This document shows positions 44,324 to 53,838 of a stretch of 64,000 nt of DNA, piece by piece (within the stretch, counting starts at the first letter, position 1; every line of letters starts with the position of its first letter). The stretch covers positions 1 to 64,000 of the forward strand of contig QJPH01000360.1 of the NCBI GenBank assembly GCA_003242955.1. The letters are read 5' to 3'. A model generated the notes under the pieces. It worked only from the letters and a program-made list of their open reading frames with translations. It did not search any database and was not told the origin of the DNA. A program made the position numbers and the translations under genes. The stretch comes from Candidatus Methylumidiphilus alinenensis (GTDB lineage: Bacteria > Pseudomonadota > Gammaproteobacteria > Methylococcales > Methylococcaceae).

Positions 44324-46612
44324 ATGTCCGATCATGCATCGTCGAAACCTGATGTTCCCGGCATCCGTCCCTACGATCACGCTGCGGGAGGGTGGGATGC
44401 CTTGCTCGCCACGGCACGTGCGATCCGGGACCAAATGGACACGCCAGAAGTGGTGGCCTCGCTGCTGGAAACGAACAAGCCGACCGGCTTCGACTGTCCG
44501 GGCTGCGCGTGGGGCGACCGCTCCCCTTCCTCGACTTTTCAATTCTGCGAGAACGGCGCGAAGGCGGTGACTTGGGAGACCACGACGAGACGGGCGACGC
44601 CGGACTTCTTCGCAGCGCATACGGTGACGGAGCTTCTCGGCTGGAGCGACTATGCCCTGGAGGACGTGGGGCGTCTGACCCACCCGCTGAAATACGATGC
44701 GGCGACCGACACATACCGGCAGGTTCCTTGGGACGAGGCGTTCGCCGGTATCGGCGACGCGCTGCGCCGTCTGCCCGATCCAAATGCGGTGGAGTTCTAC
44801 ACCTCCGGGCGCGCCTCGAATGAGGCATCGTTCCTGTACCAAATCTTCGTGAGGGAATATGGTTCCGGCAACTTTCCTGACTGCTCGAACATGTGCCAGG
44901 AGCCGACGAGCGTCGGGCTGCCGCAGTCGATTGGCATCGGCAAGGGAACCGTGTCCCTGGACGACTTCGACCGCTGCGAACTCATCATCTCGATTGGCCA
45001 CAATCCGGCCACCAACCATCCGCGAATGATGGGTACCCTGTGGGAAGCCTCGGGGCGCGGCGTGCCGATCGTCGTCCTCAATCCGCTGCGCGAGCGTGGG
45101 CTGGAACGGTTCACCGATCCGCAGGACACCATTGAAATGATGACCGGCGGCTCCCGCCGAATCGCATCCAATTACCTGCAAGTGAGAGCCGGCGGCGATG
45201 TCGCGGCCTTGAAAGGAATCATGAAGGCGCTGATCGAATTTTACGACGCGGGTGCCACCGAAGCATTAGATCACGACTTCATTCAGCAGCACACACAGGG
45301 GTTCGACGCCGTCGCCGATGATCTGCGTGCGACATCCTGGCCCGACATCGAAAGAGACTCGGGGCTCGGCCGAGACGAGCTGGAATCGGTCGCCGAGTTG
45401 TATGCGCGGTCCAACGCGACGATCGTCGTTTATGGGTTGGGCTTCACCCAGCACAACACCGGCACGGCGAACATCCATCAGGTCGTTAATCTTCTGCTGA
45501 TGCGAGGCAATTTCGGCAAGCCCGGTGCGGGCATCTGCCCGTTGCGCGGTCATTCGAACGTGCAGGGCAACCGCACCGTCGGCATCACCGAGAAGCCTTA
45601 TCCGGCGCTCCTGGACGGCATCGAGCGCACCTTCGGCTTCCGGCCATCCGCCGCGCAGGGGCATGACGCGGTCGCCGCGATGCGCGCCATCATCGACGGC
45701 CGGTCGAAGGCGCTGATCGGCCTCGGCGGCAGTTTCGCGGTCGCGATGCCGGATCCGGGCCAGTGTTTTCCGGCGATGCGGCGGCTTGACCTCACCGTAT
45801 TTATTGGCACCAAGCCCAACCGCTCGCATCTGCTCGCCGGCAAGACATCCTACGTCCTGCCCTGCCTCGGCCGGACCGAGCGGGATGTTCAGGCGACGGG
45901 CCACCAGTTCATTACCGTCGAAGACTCCATGTCGATGGTGCACTCTTCACTGGGACGGCTGGAACCGGCATCCCCGGATCTGCGGTCCGAGGCCGCCATC
46001 GTTGCCGGCATCGCCAAGGCAACGCTGCCGAAAAGCCGCGTTCCCTGGGACGAATTGATTGCCGATTACGACCGGATCCGCGATGCCATCGCCTCAGTGT
46101 TCACGGATTTCGGCGACTTCAACACCCGAATCCGGGTTCCTGGCGGCTTCCGGCTACCGCTTCCGCCAACTGAGCGGATATGGAACACGCCGTCCGGGCG
46201 CGCGCAGTTCATGGTTTTCGATGGCCTTTCGGAGGACAGCCAGGGCAAGCCGGGCAGCCTGCGGCTTTCGACGATCCGGAGCCACAGCCAATACAACACA
46301 ACCATTTATAACCTGGACGACCGCTACAGGAGCGTGTTCGGTCGGCGCGACGTGGTCTTCATGAACAAGAACGACATGGCCGAACTCGGCATCGGGCACG
46401 GCGACCTGGTGGACCTGGAGACAGCTATCTTGGACGCAACGGCATCGCGCCTGAACGGCCTGACGGCGGTCGAGCACGACATCTCGCGGGGTTCCGTGGC
46501 TTCCTATTACCCGGAAGCCAACGTGCTCATTCCGCTCGAGTGGGGCGATAAGCAATCTGGAATTCCGGCTTACAAATCCGTGCCGGTGCGCGTCCTGCGA
46601 GCGGGTCCGTGA
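44324..46612 (+). CDS. YdeP/FdhF-like molybdopterin oxidoreductase
   Basis: The ATG at 44324 (after aaagggtatagaacc) gives 762 residues; upstream in-frame codons were rejected. It matches the YdeP branch of the bis-MGD enzymes: FDCPGCAWGD and FCENGAKAV at the N-terminus (only three of the cysteines of a typical FdhF 4Fe-4S site are placed), SNMCQEPTSVGLP with a Cys in the molybdenum-ligand region, GHNPATNHPRMM, GNFGKPGAGICPLRGHSNVQ, and a C-terminal MGD-binding domain (RSHSQYNTTIYNLDDRYR). YdeP is linked with acid and stress resistance; substrate unknown. It is followed by cydAB on the same strand. Confidence 0.85.
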   Translation: MSDHASSKPDVPGIRPYDHAAGGWDALLATARAIRDQMDTPEVVASLLETNKPTGFDCPGCAWGDRSPSSTFQFCENGAKAVTWETTTRRATPDFFAAHTVTELLGWSDYALEDVGRLTHPLKYDAATDTYRQVPWDEAFAGIGDALRRLPDPNAVEFYTSGRASNEASFLYQIFVREYGSGNFPDCSNMCQEPTSVGLPQSIGIGKGTVSLDDFDRCELIISIGHNPATNHPRMMGTLWEASGRGVPIVVLNPLRERGLERFTDPQDTIEMMTGGSRRIASNYLQVRAGGDVAALKGIMKALIEFYDAGATEALDHDFIQQHTQGFDAVADDLRATSWPDIERDSGLGRDELESVAELYARSNATIVVYGLGFTQHNTGTANIHQVVNLLLMRGNFGKPGAGICPLRGHSNVQGNRTVGITEKPYPALLDGIERTFGFRPSAAQGHDAVAAMRAIIDGRSKALIGLGGSFAVAMPDPGQCFPAMRRLDLTVFIGTKPNRSHLLAGKTSYVLPCLGRTERDVQATGHQFITVEDSMSMVHSSLGRLEPASPDLRSEAAIVAGIAKATLPKSRVPWDELIADYDRIRDAIASVFTDFGDFNTRIRVPGGFRLPLPPTERIWNTPSGRAQFMVFDGLSEDSQGKPGSLRLSTIRSHSQYNTTIYNLDDRYRSVFGRRDVVFMNKNDMAELGIGHGDLVDLETAILDATASRLNGLTAVEHDISRGSVASYYPEANVLIPLEWGDKQSGIPAYKSVPVRVLRAGP

Positions 46613-46753
46613 TGCGGCAGGGTGACGCAAGGCTGCTTTGGGGTGCATTCCTGTTGACAGAGCGGGGAATGAGCCAAGCTGCCCGAATGAGATCGCATCG
46701 CGCACAAACGCGGATGATTAATAACATCAAATAGATAACGTCTGAGGTTCACG

Positions 46754-48142
46754 ATGCCTGAATTTGACCCAACCCTGCTGTCGCGCATTCAGTTTGCGTT
46801 TGTCATATCCTTTCACATCATTTTTCCCGCGTTCACGGTCGGACTTGCGGCGTGGCTCGCGACTATCGAAGCGGCTAGTTTCGTAACCGGCAAGCCCGTC
46901 TATCGTCGCGTCTTCGACTTCTGGCTCCGTGTCTTCTCGATCGCGTTCGGAATCGGCGTTGTGACCGGAATCGTCATGGCCTTTCAGTTCGGGACCAACT
47001 GGGCGGGCCTTGCCGAGCGGTCCGGTTCGATTCAGGGGCCTCTTCTTGGCTACGAGACGTTCACCGCCTTCATGATGGAGGGAACCTTCCTGAGCGTCGT
47101 GCTGTTCGGGCGGAATCGGGTCTCGCCCCGGTTCTATCTGATCGCATGCATTTGCGTGTCAATCGGGACGCTGTTCTCGTCCTTCTGGATACTCGCCAAC
47201 AACAGTTGGATGCAAGTCCCGGTGGGCCACAAGCTGGTTGATGGACGCATCGTGCCGGATAATTGGCAGGAGATCGTTCTAGGCCGGGTTCAATTGGTGC
47301 GCTGGACGCACATGGTACTCTCCTGCTTCCTCACCACGAGCATGAGCGTGGTGGCGACGGCATCGTGGTGGCTGCTGCGCGGCAGGCACCGCGACGAGGC
47401 GCTCGTCTCGCTGCGCTGGGCGCTCGGACTGATGGCGGCGCTGATCCCGGTTCAGATGTTCGCCGGTCATCTGGCCGGGGATATCGTGCATAAGTTCCAG
47501 CCGGCGAAGTTTGCCGTGATCGAAGCGCGATTTAAGACGGAACAGCCGGCCAAAGAGGTTCTCATTGCCCTGCCCGACCCGGAGGCCGGCCGAAATCTCT
47601 ATTCGATTGAGGTTCCCCGGCTCGGCAGCTTCATTGCGAGCGGCGACTGGAACTCGCGCGAGGTGGGCTTGGATACCTTCCCTCCCGAGGATCGTCCGCC
47701 GGTGCTGATCCCTTTTTTCAGCTTCCGCATCATGGTCGGGATGGGGTTCGTTTTGCTGGGAATATCGTGGGCTGGCGTCGCGCTGATGTGGAGAGGTGCG
47801 CTTGAGCGGTCGCGCTGGTTTCATATCCTCGGGCTGACATGCTTTCCAGCAGGTTTCCTCGCGGTGCTTGCAGGCTGGTTCGTGGCTGAAGTCGGTCGGC
47901 AGCCATGGGCGATTTATGGTGTTTTGCGCACTTCGGAAGCCGTCACCCCCTCGCTCGTCACATGGGAGGTTGCACTGTCGCTTCTGGCATACGTCTTGGT
48001 CTATGGCATCGTCTACTCATTCGGACTCGGCTATATTTTCCGCCTATTGCGAGAGGGTCCACGCGATTTCTTCGCGCCCGACGGCGCCACCGCGAAGCGT
48101 CCGATGTCGCTTGCTGCCGCAACCGTTCCGACCAAGGAGTGA
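46754..48142 (+). CDS. cydA: Cytochrome bd-type ubiquinol oxidase subunit I
   Basis: The 462-residue membrane protein starts SRIQFAFVISFHIIFPAFTV with the conserved haem-ligand histidine in the first helix, includes GYETFTAFMMEGTFL, NSWMQVPVGHKL and the C-terminal GRQPWAIYGVLRTSEAVTP signature. It is shorter than E. coli CydA (~520), because the quinol loop is short as in cyanide-insensitive-type (CioA) oxidases. It oxidises quinol and reduces oxygen at the cytoplasmic membrane. A tgaggttcacg site precedes the ATG. cydB follows after 4 bp. Confidence 0.94.
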   Translation: MPEFDPTLLSRIQFAFVISFHIIFPAFTVGLAAWLATIEAASFVTGKPVYRRVFDFWLRVFSIAFGIGVVTGIVMAFQFGTNWAGLAERSGSIQGPLLGYETFTAFMMEGTFLSVVLFGRNRVSPRFYLIACICVSIGTLFSSFWILANNSWMQVPVGHKLVDGRIVPDNWQEIVLGRVQLVRWTHMVLSCFLTTSMSVVATASWWLLRGRHRDEALVSLRWALGLMAALIPVQMFAGHLAGDIVHKFQPAKFAVIEARFKTEQPAKEVLIALPDPEAGRNLYSIEVPRLGSFIASGDWNSREVGLDTFPPEDRPPVLIPFFSFRIMVGMGFVLLGISWAGVALMWRGALERSRWFHILGLTCFPAGFLAVLAGWFVAEVGRQPWAIYGVLRTSEAVTPSLVTWEVALSLLAYVLVYGIVYSFGLGYIFRLLREGPRDFFAPDGATAKRPMSLAAATVPTKE

Positions 48143-48146
48143 CACC

Positions 48147-49151
48147 ATGGACTACAATACCCTCATACTATTTTGGGCGACCGTTCTCGTGTTCGCTATC
48201 CTTGTCTACGGAGTGCTGGACGGTTTCGATCTCGGTGTCGGAATGCTGTTCGGCTTGGCGGGGAGAGACAAAGATCGCGACGCTATGATGGCGGCCATCG
48301 GGCCTACGTGGGACGGCAACGAGACTTGGCTGATCCTCATCGGGACGATTCTTTTCGGCGCGTTTTCCCAGATCTACGCCGTCCTCCTTTCAGCACTATA
48401 TATCCCGGTGATGCTGATGTTGTTCGGCCTCATCTTCCGTGGCGTGGCTTTCGAGTTCCGCCACAGTGCCGGGGCGGAGATGCGTCGTTACTGGAATGTC
48501 GGTTTTTGGGCCGGGTCAGGCGTGGTGTCCTTCGTGCAAGGTGCCGCACTCGGCGCAATGATCGAAGGGATTCCCGTGGTGGACCGCCATTTCGCCGGTG
48601 GATCCCTCGATTGGCTTAAGCCTTTCCCCATTCTTTGCGGCATCGGCCTAATGGCTGGCTACGCACTCCTTGGAGCGTGCGCCCTAGTCGCACGGGGCCA
48701 GGACATGCTGCGAGGCTGGGCGTTGGCCTGGGGTCGGCTGTTGGCCGTCGGAATGGCGCTTATCCTTGGTGTCGCGGCCGTGCTGACCTTTTGGCTGCAG
48801 CCGGATGCCTGGACTAGGCTGCTAAATCGACCTTGGGCTTTCGCGCTTCCCGTCCTTTGGGCGGTCGTCATCGTGTCTCTCATTAACGCCCTACGCGTTG
48901 ATAAGCGGAGCAGATACCCGTTCTTTCTAGCGATGCTGTCATTTGTGTGCGCTTTCTTGTTCTACGTCGCGGTGTTCTGGCCTTGGATAATTCCTGGTTC
49001 AGTCACGGTGGCCGCGGCGGCTTCTCCAGAGTCTTCACTTCGGTTCATGTTCTGGGGGGCAGGCCTTTTCGCGCTCCCCATAATAGTAATCTACACCGTC
49101 GTGATCTACCGGGTCTTCCGCGTCGTACCGGCGACGACGACCTATGAATGA
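48147..49151 (+). CDS. cydB: Cytochrome bd-type ubiquinol oxidase subunit II
   Basis: The ATG at 48147, preceded by aaggagtgacacc, gives 334 residues with eight or so membrane helices. It opens NTLILFWATVLVFAILVYGV and continues with LDGFDLGVGMLFGLAGRDKD and IGPTWDGNETWLILIG, the signature of CydB. The frame is open upstream inside cydA but that extension is not coding. No CydX-type peptide was recognised directly after it. It completes the bd oxidase with the preceding gene. Confidence 0.94.
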   Translation: MDYNTLILFWATVLVFAILVYGVLDGFDLGVGMLFGLAGRDKDRDAMMAAIGPTWDGNETWLILIGTILFGAFSQIYAVLLSALYIPVMLMLFGLIFRGVAFEFRHSAGAEMRRYWNVGFWAGSGVVSFVQGAALGAMIEGIPVVDRHFAGGSLDWLKPFPILCGIGLMAGYALLGACALVARGQDMLRGWALAWGRLLAVGMALILGVAAVLTFWLQPDAWTRLLNRPWAFALPVLWAVVIVSLINALRVDKRSRYPFFLAMLSFVCAFLFYVAVFWPWIIPGSVTVAAAASPESSLRFMFWGAGLFALPIIVIYTVVIYRVFRVVPATTTYE

Positions 49152-49378
49152 GCCTACGCAAAAGGGTCGGTCGGATTTCGGGTTTGGTAACCATTCCTCC
49201 GGATCATTCCGTGGGTACCGGCAAACGGCTTGAATTCAATCGCCGGTCCAAACCTTTGGGGAACGCTGGCGAAACGGAGCTTGCAAGTAGTCACGCGGTT
49301 CGACGTGCTGCTGGAGCACCAATCCCGAGGCGTTCACCGAACAAAGCCACAAAGCAACCCATCATAAGGAAAAAAATC

Positions 49379-51985
49379 TTGAAACAAAAACGACTTAATT
49401 CTGTGCTGATTGTTTTGTCGGTGCTGACATTCGCATTCGTTACACCCCAGGCGCTTGCGGAAAACCCCCAAAGCAAAGCCGACAAAACAATCACCAAAAA
49501 AGACCATAAACAACCGAGCCAATTACAAACGACCGGCACACCGGGTTCGCCCAACGCCACCACCACGATAGAGGGTAGCCAGCTACCGGCTCCCGATCCG
49601 CAATTTGGCGGCGTGATTAAAGACGATGCCTTGCAATCGAAACCGTGGTGGGCGCCGCGCATCGTGCCGCCCAAACAGGCGCCCAATGTCCTACTTATCA
49701 TCACGGATGATGCCGGATTTGGCGTACCGAGCACCTTCGGTGGCGTCATCCCGACGCTTACGATGGATCGCATCGCGAATAACGGTCTGCGCTATAACAA
49801 CATTCACTCTACCGCGCTGTGCTCGCCGACGCGGGCCGCGCTGATCACCGGACGCAACCATCACTCGGCCGGTTTTGGCGTGATCTCCGAGCAGTCCACG
49901 GGTTTCCCCGGCTATAACAGCATCATCGCCGCGGACAGAGCCACCATCGGGCGCATTCTGCTTGATCATGGTTACGCCACCTCATGGTTCGGCAAGGATC
50001 ACAACACCCCTGCCTTCGAAGCCAGCCAGGTTGGTCCGTTCAAGCAATGGCCGACCGGCATGGGCTTCGAGTACTTTTATGGCTTCGTCGGTGGCGATGC
50101 GAACCAGTGGCAGCCGAATCTATTCCGCAACACCACGCAAATTTATCCGTTCCAAGGTAAGCCAGAATGGAATTTGGTTACTGGAATGGCCGACGATGCC
50201 ATTGATTACCTCAATCGCATCAACCAGACCATGCCCAGCAAGCCGTTCTTCATCAAGTACGCGCCTGGTGCCACGCATGCGCCCCATCACCCGACCAAGG
50301 AATGGGTGGAGAAGATCAGCAAAATGCACCTCTTTGACCAGGGCTGGAACAAGCTTCGCGATCAGATATTCGAAAAGCAGAAGAAGCTCGGCGTGATCCC
50401 ACAGGACGCCCAACTAGAGCCATGGCCGACGAATGTCCTCAAAAACTGGGATGATTTGACACCTGAAGAGAAGAAGCTCTACATCAAGCAGGTGGAAGTC
50501 TTTGCCGCCTATGCGGCCTACAACGACAGCGAAATCGGGCGCGTCATTCAAACCATCGAGGATATGGGCAAGCTCGACAACACACTCATCATCTACATCA
50601 ACGGCGACAACGGTACTAGCGCGGAGGGCGGTCCATTTGGCACCCCCAACGAAGTTGCATTCTTTAATGGTGTCGCGGTGCCTGTGGCAGATCAAATGAA
50701 ATGGTATGACGTCTGGGGTTCCGAGCAGACTTACAACCACATGTCGGCGGGCTGGTCTTGGGCCTTTGATACACCGTTTACCTGGTTCAAGCAAAACGCC
50801 TCGAAACTCGGAGGCATTCGCCAGAACATGGTGGTAGCCTGGCCCGGCCACATCCAGGACAAGGGCGGCCTGCGCGAACAGTTCATGCATGTCATTGACG
50901 TGGTGCCCACTATCCTAGAAGTCACCGGCATTCCTGCTCCAAAAACGGTGGACGGCATCAAGCAAGTACCCATCGAGGGCACCAGTTTCGCCTATACCTT
51001 CGATGCCAAGAACGCCAAAGCGCCGTCGCAGCACAAGACCCAGTACTTCGAGATGTTTGGTCAATGGGCGTTGTATCACGAAGGCTGGCTGCTCAGCACC
51101 AAGGTGAACCGGGCACCGTGGGAAGCTTTCGGCGTTGCCAATCCCGACCCGCTTAACAATCAGGTGCTCGAACTCTACGACCTCAACACCGACTTCAGCC
51201 AGTCCCAGAACATCGCCGATAAGCATCCTGACAAAGTTAAAGAGATGAAGCAGATGTTCATAGCCGAGGCGAAGAAGTATCAAGTCTTTCCGATGGATGC
51301 CTCGGTGGCCGCCCGCATCGTCGCCCCGCGCCCGAACATCACCGCTGGCCGCACCGAGTTTGTCTATACCAAACCCATGGTCGGCCTGCCACAGGGCGAT
51401 TCGCCGTTCCTGCTGAATTCTTCCTATACCATCACAGCGGATATTGATGTGCCGCAGGGTGGCGCGGAAGGCATGATCCTCACCTCCGGCGGGCGCTTCG
51501 CTGGCTATGGCTTCTACCTGCTCAAGGGCAAGCCGGTATTTCTCTGGAACCTGATTGATCTGAACCGTATCAAGTGGGAAGGTCCAGACGCACTCACGCC
51601 CGGTAAACACACAGTGGAGTTCGACTTCAAATATGACGGCCTCGGCATCGGCACGCTGGCGTTTAATAACATGAGCGGTCTCGGTCGCTCTGGCACCGGC
51701 ACGCTTAAGGTGGACGGCAAAGAAGTCCAAACCATTACCATGCCGCATACGCTGCCCATGACCCTGCAATGGGACGAGAGCTTCGACATCGGCTCTGACA
51801 CCCTGACCGGCGTGAACGATGCCGACTACCAGCCGCCATTCACGCTGACCGCCAAACTTAACAAGCTGACCCTTAAGGTAGACCGGCCGCAACTGACGCC
51901 GGAGGACATCAAGAAGCTTGAGACGGCTGAATCAACCGCAGTCGATGGTACGCCGCAGCGTCGTGGCCCGCCTGGGTCGCAGTAG
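49379..51985 (+). CDS. Secreted type I arylsulfatase
   Basis: I choose TTG at 49379, after ataaggaaaaaaatc, because it gives a proper signal peptide (SVLIVLSVLTFAFVTPQALA) at the N-terminus of an 868-residue protein; the frame is open back to 49148, overlapping cydB, but that part has no domain. The sulfatase domain shows NVLLIITDDAGFG (metal site), the formylglycine motif CSPTR (Cys148) followed by AALITGRN, and GDNGTSAEGG. A long C-terminal beta-rich extension (about 640-868) follows. It would remove sulfate from aryl or alkyl esters in the periplasm after Cys-to-formylglycine maturation. No maturase is evident beside it. The 49152-49378 gap holds nothing recognised. Confidence 0.88.
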   Translation: MKQKRLNSVLIVLSVLTFAFVTPQALAENPQSKADKTITKKDHKQPSQLQTTGTPGSPNATTTIEGSQLPAPDPQFGGVIKDDALQSKPWWAPRIVPPKQAPNVLLIITDDAGFGVPSTFGGVIPTLTMDRIANNGLRYNNIHSTALCSPTRAALITGRNHHSAGFGVISEQSTGFPGYNSIIAADRATIGRILLDHGYATSWFGKDHNTPAFEASQVGPFKQWPTGMGFEYFYGFVGGDANQWQPNLFRNTTQIYPFQGKPEWNLVTGMADDAIDYLNRINQTMPSKPFFIKYAPGATHAPHHPTKEWVEKISKMHLFDQGWNKLRDQIFEKQKKLGVIPQDAQLEPWPTNVLKNWDDLTPEEKKLYIKQVEVFAAYAAYNDSEIGRVIQTIEDMGKLDNTLIIYINGDNGTSAEGGPFGTPNEVAFFNGVAVPVADQMKWYDVWGSEQTYNHMSAGWSWAFDTPFTWFKQNASKLGGIRQNMVVAWPGHIQDKGGLREQFMHVIDVVPTILEVTGIPAPKTVDGIKQVPIEGTSFAYTFDAKNAKAPSQHKTQYFEMFGQWALYHEGWLLSTKVNRAPWEAFGVANPDPLNNQVLELYDLNTDFSQSQNIADKHPDKVKEMKQMFIAEAKKYQVFPMDASVAARIVAPRPNITAGRTEFVYTKPMVGLPQGDSPFLLNSSYTITADIDVPQGGAEGMILTSGGRFAGYGFYLLKGKPVFLWNLIDLNRIKWEGPDALTPGKHTVEFDFKYDGLGIGTLAFNNMSGLGRSGTGTLKVDGKEVQTITMPHTLPMTLQWDESFDIGSDTLTGVNDADYQPPFTLTAKLNKLTLKVDRPQLTPEDIKKLETAESTAVDGTPQRRGPPGSQ

Positions 51986-52074
51986 GCATCCAAAGCAGAG
52001 CAACGCAAGCATTCTTGGCGATGGTGATGAAGTACCTAAAATGATAAAAATAGTCCACCTAAGTAGCTGTTGCA

Positions 52075-53604
52075 ATGCTTGATTGGATTATACCCTCGGT
52101 TTGTCATATAGGGACAATCACCATCCTCCTGTTACTTTGCGGTTGCCAACACCCCATTAATAATCCTTCGATTGCCGAAGCGCTGGACCCGCAACTTGCC
52201 GCGCCCTTTATGCAATCAAAAGCGTGGGGTCCAAGACCTATCCAAGGCGATTCAATCGAATTAAGCAGGGCCAAATCCTTGCCAAAGGGTAATGCCTTGG
52301 TGGAAGCGAATAAAACATACAACTTGGCAGAATTGGTTGATCTTGGATTGCGTTCTAATCCGGCGACTCGAACGGCATGGGAACAGGCAAGATCCGCTGC
52401 TGCGGGCCTTGGCATTGCCGAATCCAGTTGGTTGCCTGCACTGAACGCCAAAGGCAATTACAATTATGCTCAACAAGCTTCGGGCATTTTCTCGTTTCGT
52501 GGCACTACATTCCAACCCTATTTAGAGCTTTCATGGGCGCTCTTCGACGTGAAACGGCCTGCTCAGATCGATCAAGCCACGCAACAATTGGTTGCTGCCA
52601 ATTATAGCTTTAATCGAACACATCAAAAGGTTGCTTATGATGTGCAGCGCGCATTTTTCGCTTACAACGCGGCCTTGGCCCAAGTGACTGCTGCCGAAAT
52701 CACAGTGAAGCAGACACATAAAAATTCGGAATCGGTCGAAGCTCAACGGGTGCAGGGGATAGCAACTAAACCAGAATTGCTGTTAGCCTTACAAGATCAG
52801 GCCAAGGCGGAATATGAACTCCAGTCGGCACGAGGAAAGGTGGCGGATGCCCAAGCCGAATTGGCGGAAAGCTTAGGCATCACGCCAAACATTGAAGTCA
52901 AAACGGTCGCGATTACCGACATACCGCTGCCTCATTCGATTGAGGCATCCGCTGACCAACTGATTGATGAGGCGCTCAGCCAACGCCCCGATCTGTCTGC
53001 TCGTTTGGCAGAGCTTCGCGCTAAAGAAGCTGAAATCAGAAAAGCCGAGGCAGGTTATTGGCCTAAGGTTTCGTTAGGTGCCAAGGCAGGGACCACTACG
53101 TTTGATTATAATTATTGGTCGGGTCCGGGTACTCTGCAAATTCCCAATTCGCCATACAATAACATTGATGAGCTTAATAAAAATTATTTGGATTATGGGG
53201 CTGGCTTCACGTTTGAATGGAATTTGTTTGAAGGCTTTGCCACTGCCAATGCAGTGAACCAAGCCACGGCAAAACGTGAAGCTGCGCAAGCTGAATTCGA
53301 TGCGCTTCAACTGCAAATCATCAAAGAAGTTTGGAAAAGTTACGCTGACGTGAAAACGGCGATCAGAAAACGAGAATATGCCTTGGCTTTACTCAAAGCT
53401 TCTGAAGAATCCCACGCAGCGCTCAGGGAAAGTTATGCCAATGGCTTGTCCACTGTCATTGAACTGCTGACAGCAGAACGCAATTTGGCGAGCGCCCGTT
53501 TCACCGAGATTGAAAGCCGGACGTCTTTATTGAATTCGTTGGCTACATTGGTGTATTCGGCGGGGAGCACGGGTGATGATTGGGCGGGCAACAAAATACA
53601 GTAG
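52075..53604 (+). CDS. TolC-family outer-membrane efflux lipoprotein
   Basis: The 509-residue product has a lipoprotein signal (ITILLLLCGC, Cys at about residue 24) and two OEP repeats: LAELVDLGLRSNPATRTAWE, AFFAYNAALAQVTAAEITVK, then DLSARLAELRAKEAEIRKAE and FEWNLFEGFATANAVNQATA. The coiled-coil hairpins and FEWNLFEG strand are typical of outer-membrane channel trimers. It precedes YtcA-, HlyD- and FUSC-like genes, the set found in mdtNOP, where the OMF is MdtP. Here it comes first, not last. Confidence 0.9.
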   Translation: MLDWIIPSVCHIGTITILLLLCGCQHPINNPSIAEALDPQLAAPFMQSKAWGPRPIQGDSIELSRAKSLPKGNALVEANKTYNLAELVDLGLRSNPATRTAWEQARSAAAGLGIAESSWLPALNAKGNYNYAQQASGIFSFRGTTFQPYLELSWALFDVKRPAQIDQATQQLVAANYSFNRTHQKVAYDVQRAFFAYNAALAQVTAAEITVKQTHKNSESVEAQRVQGIATKPELLLALQDQAKAEYELQSARGKVADAQAELAESLGITPNIEVKTVAITDIPLPHSIEASADQLIDEALSQRPDLSARLAELRAKEAEIRKAEAGYWPKVSLGAKAGTTTFDYNYWSGPGTLQIPNSPYNNIDELNKNYLDYGAGFTFEWNLFEGFATANAVNQATAKREAAQAEFDALQLQIIKEVWKSYADVKTAIRKREYALALLKASEESHAALRESYANGLSTVIELLTAERNLASARFTEIESRTSLLNSLATLVYSAGSTGDDWAGNKIQ

Positions 53605-53657
53605 GTACGGCTTAAGCCGACCTTGGGCGAATAAATCCGCATTGAAAAAACTTTCCT

Positions 53658-53707
53658 AAATGAGAATTGATTATCGTTGACAAAGGCCCACCACGGTCAT
53701 ATATAAT
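53658..53707 (+). promoter_or_regulatory. Sigma-70-like promoter with Fur-box-like overlap
   Basis: TTGACA at 53677-53682 is followed 17 bp later by TATATA (53700-53705), or 19 bp later by TATAAT (53702-53707). Just upstream, aaatgagaattgattatc (53658-53675) resembles a Fur-type iron box (imperfect, one extra base in the centre). It would drive the glycine-zipper gene and the efflux genes after it. Iron control is suggestive only. Confidence 0.45.
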
Positions 53708-53838
53708 TTTGACGATGTGTGGTAGTACATATTGAAATTCCTATGCTTTTTAAACCTGACCATCGACCCTTGGTCATTTTTCAATGAGAAAAGGTGGTCA
53801 GTTTTAAACGAGTACCATTACGCATTACAGAGTTTGCC

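Noticed and set aside
47868-48146. Upstream extension of cydB
   Set aside because: It overlaps cydA out of frame, and a strong ribosome site lies right before the ATG at 48147.
49148-49378. N-terminal 77 residues of the longest sulfatase frame (ATGA overlap with cydB)
   Set aside because: The peptide is basic and non-homologous, and would bury the signal peptide; the overlap seems accidental.
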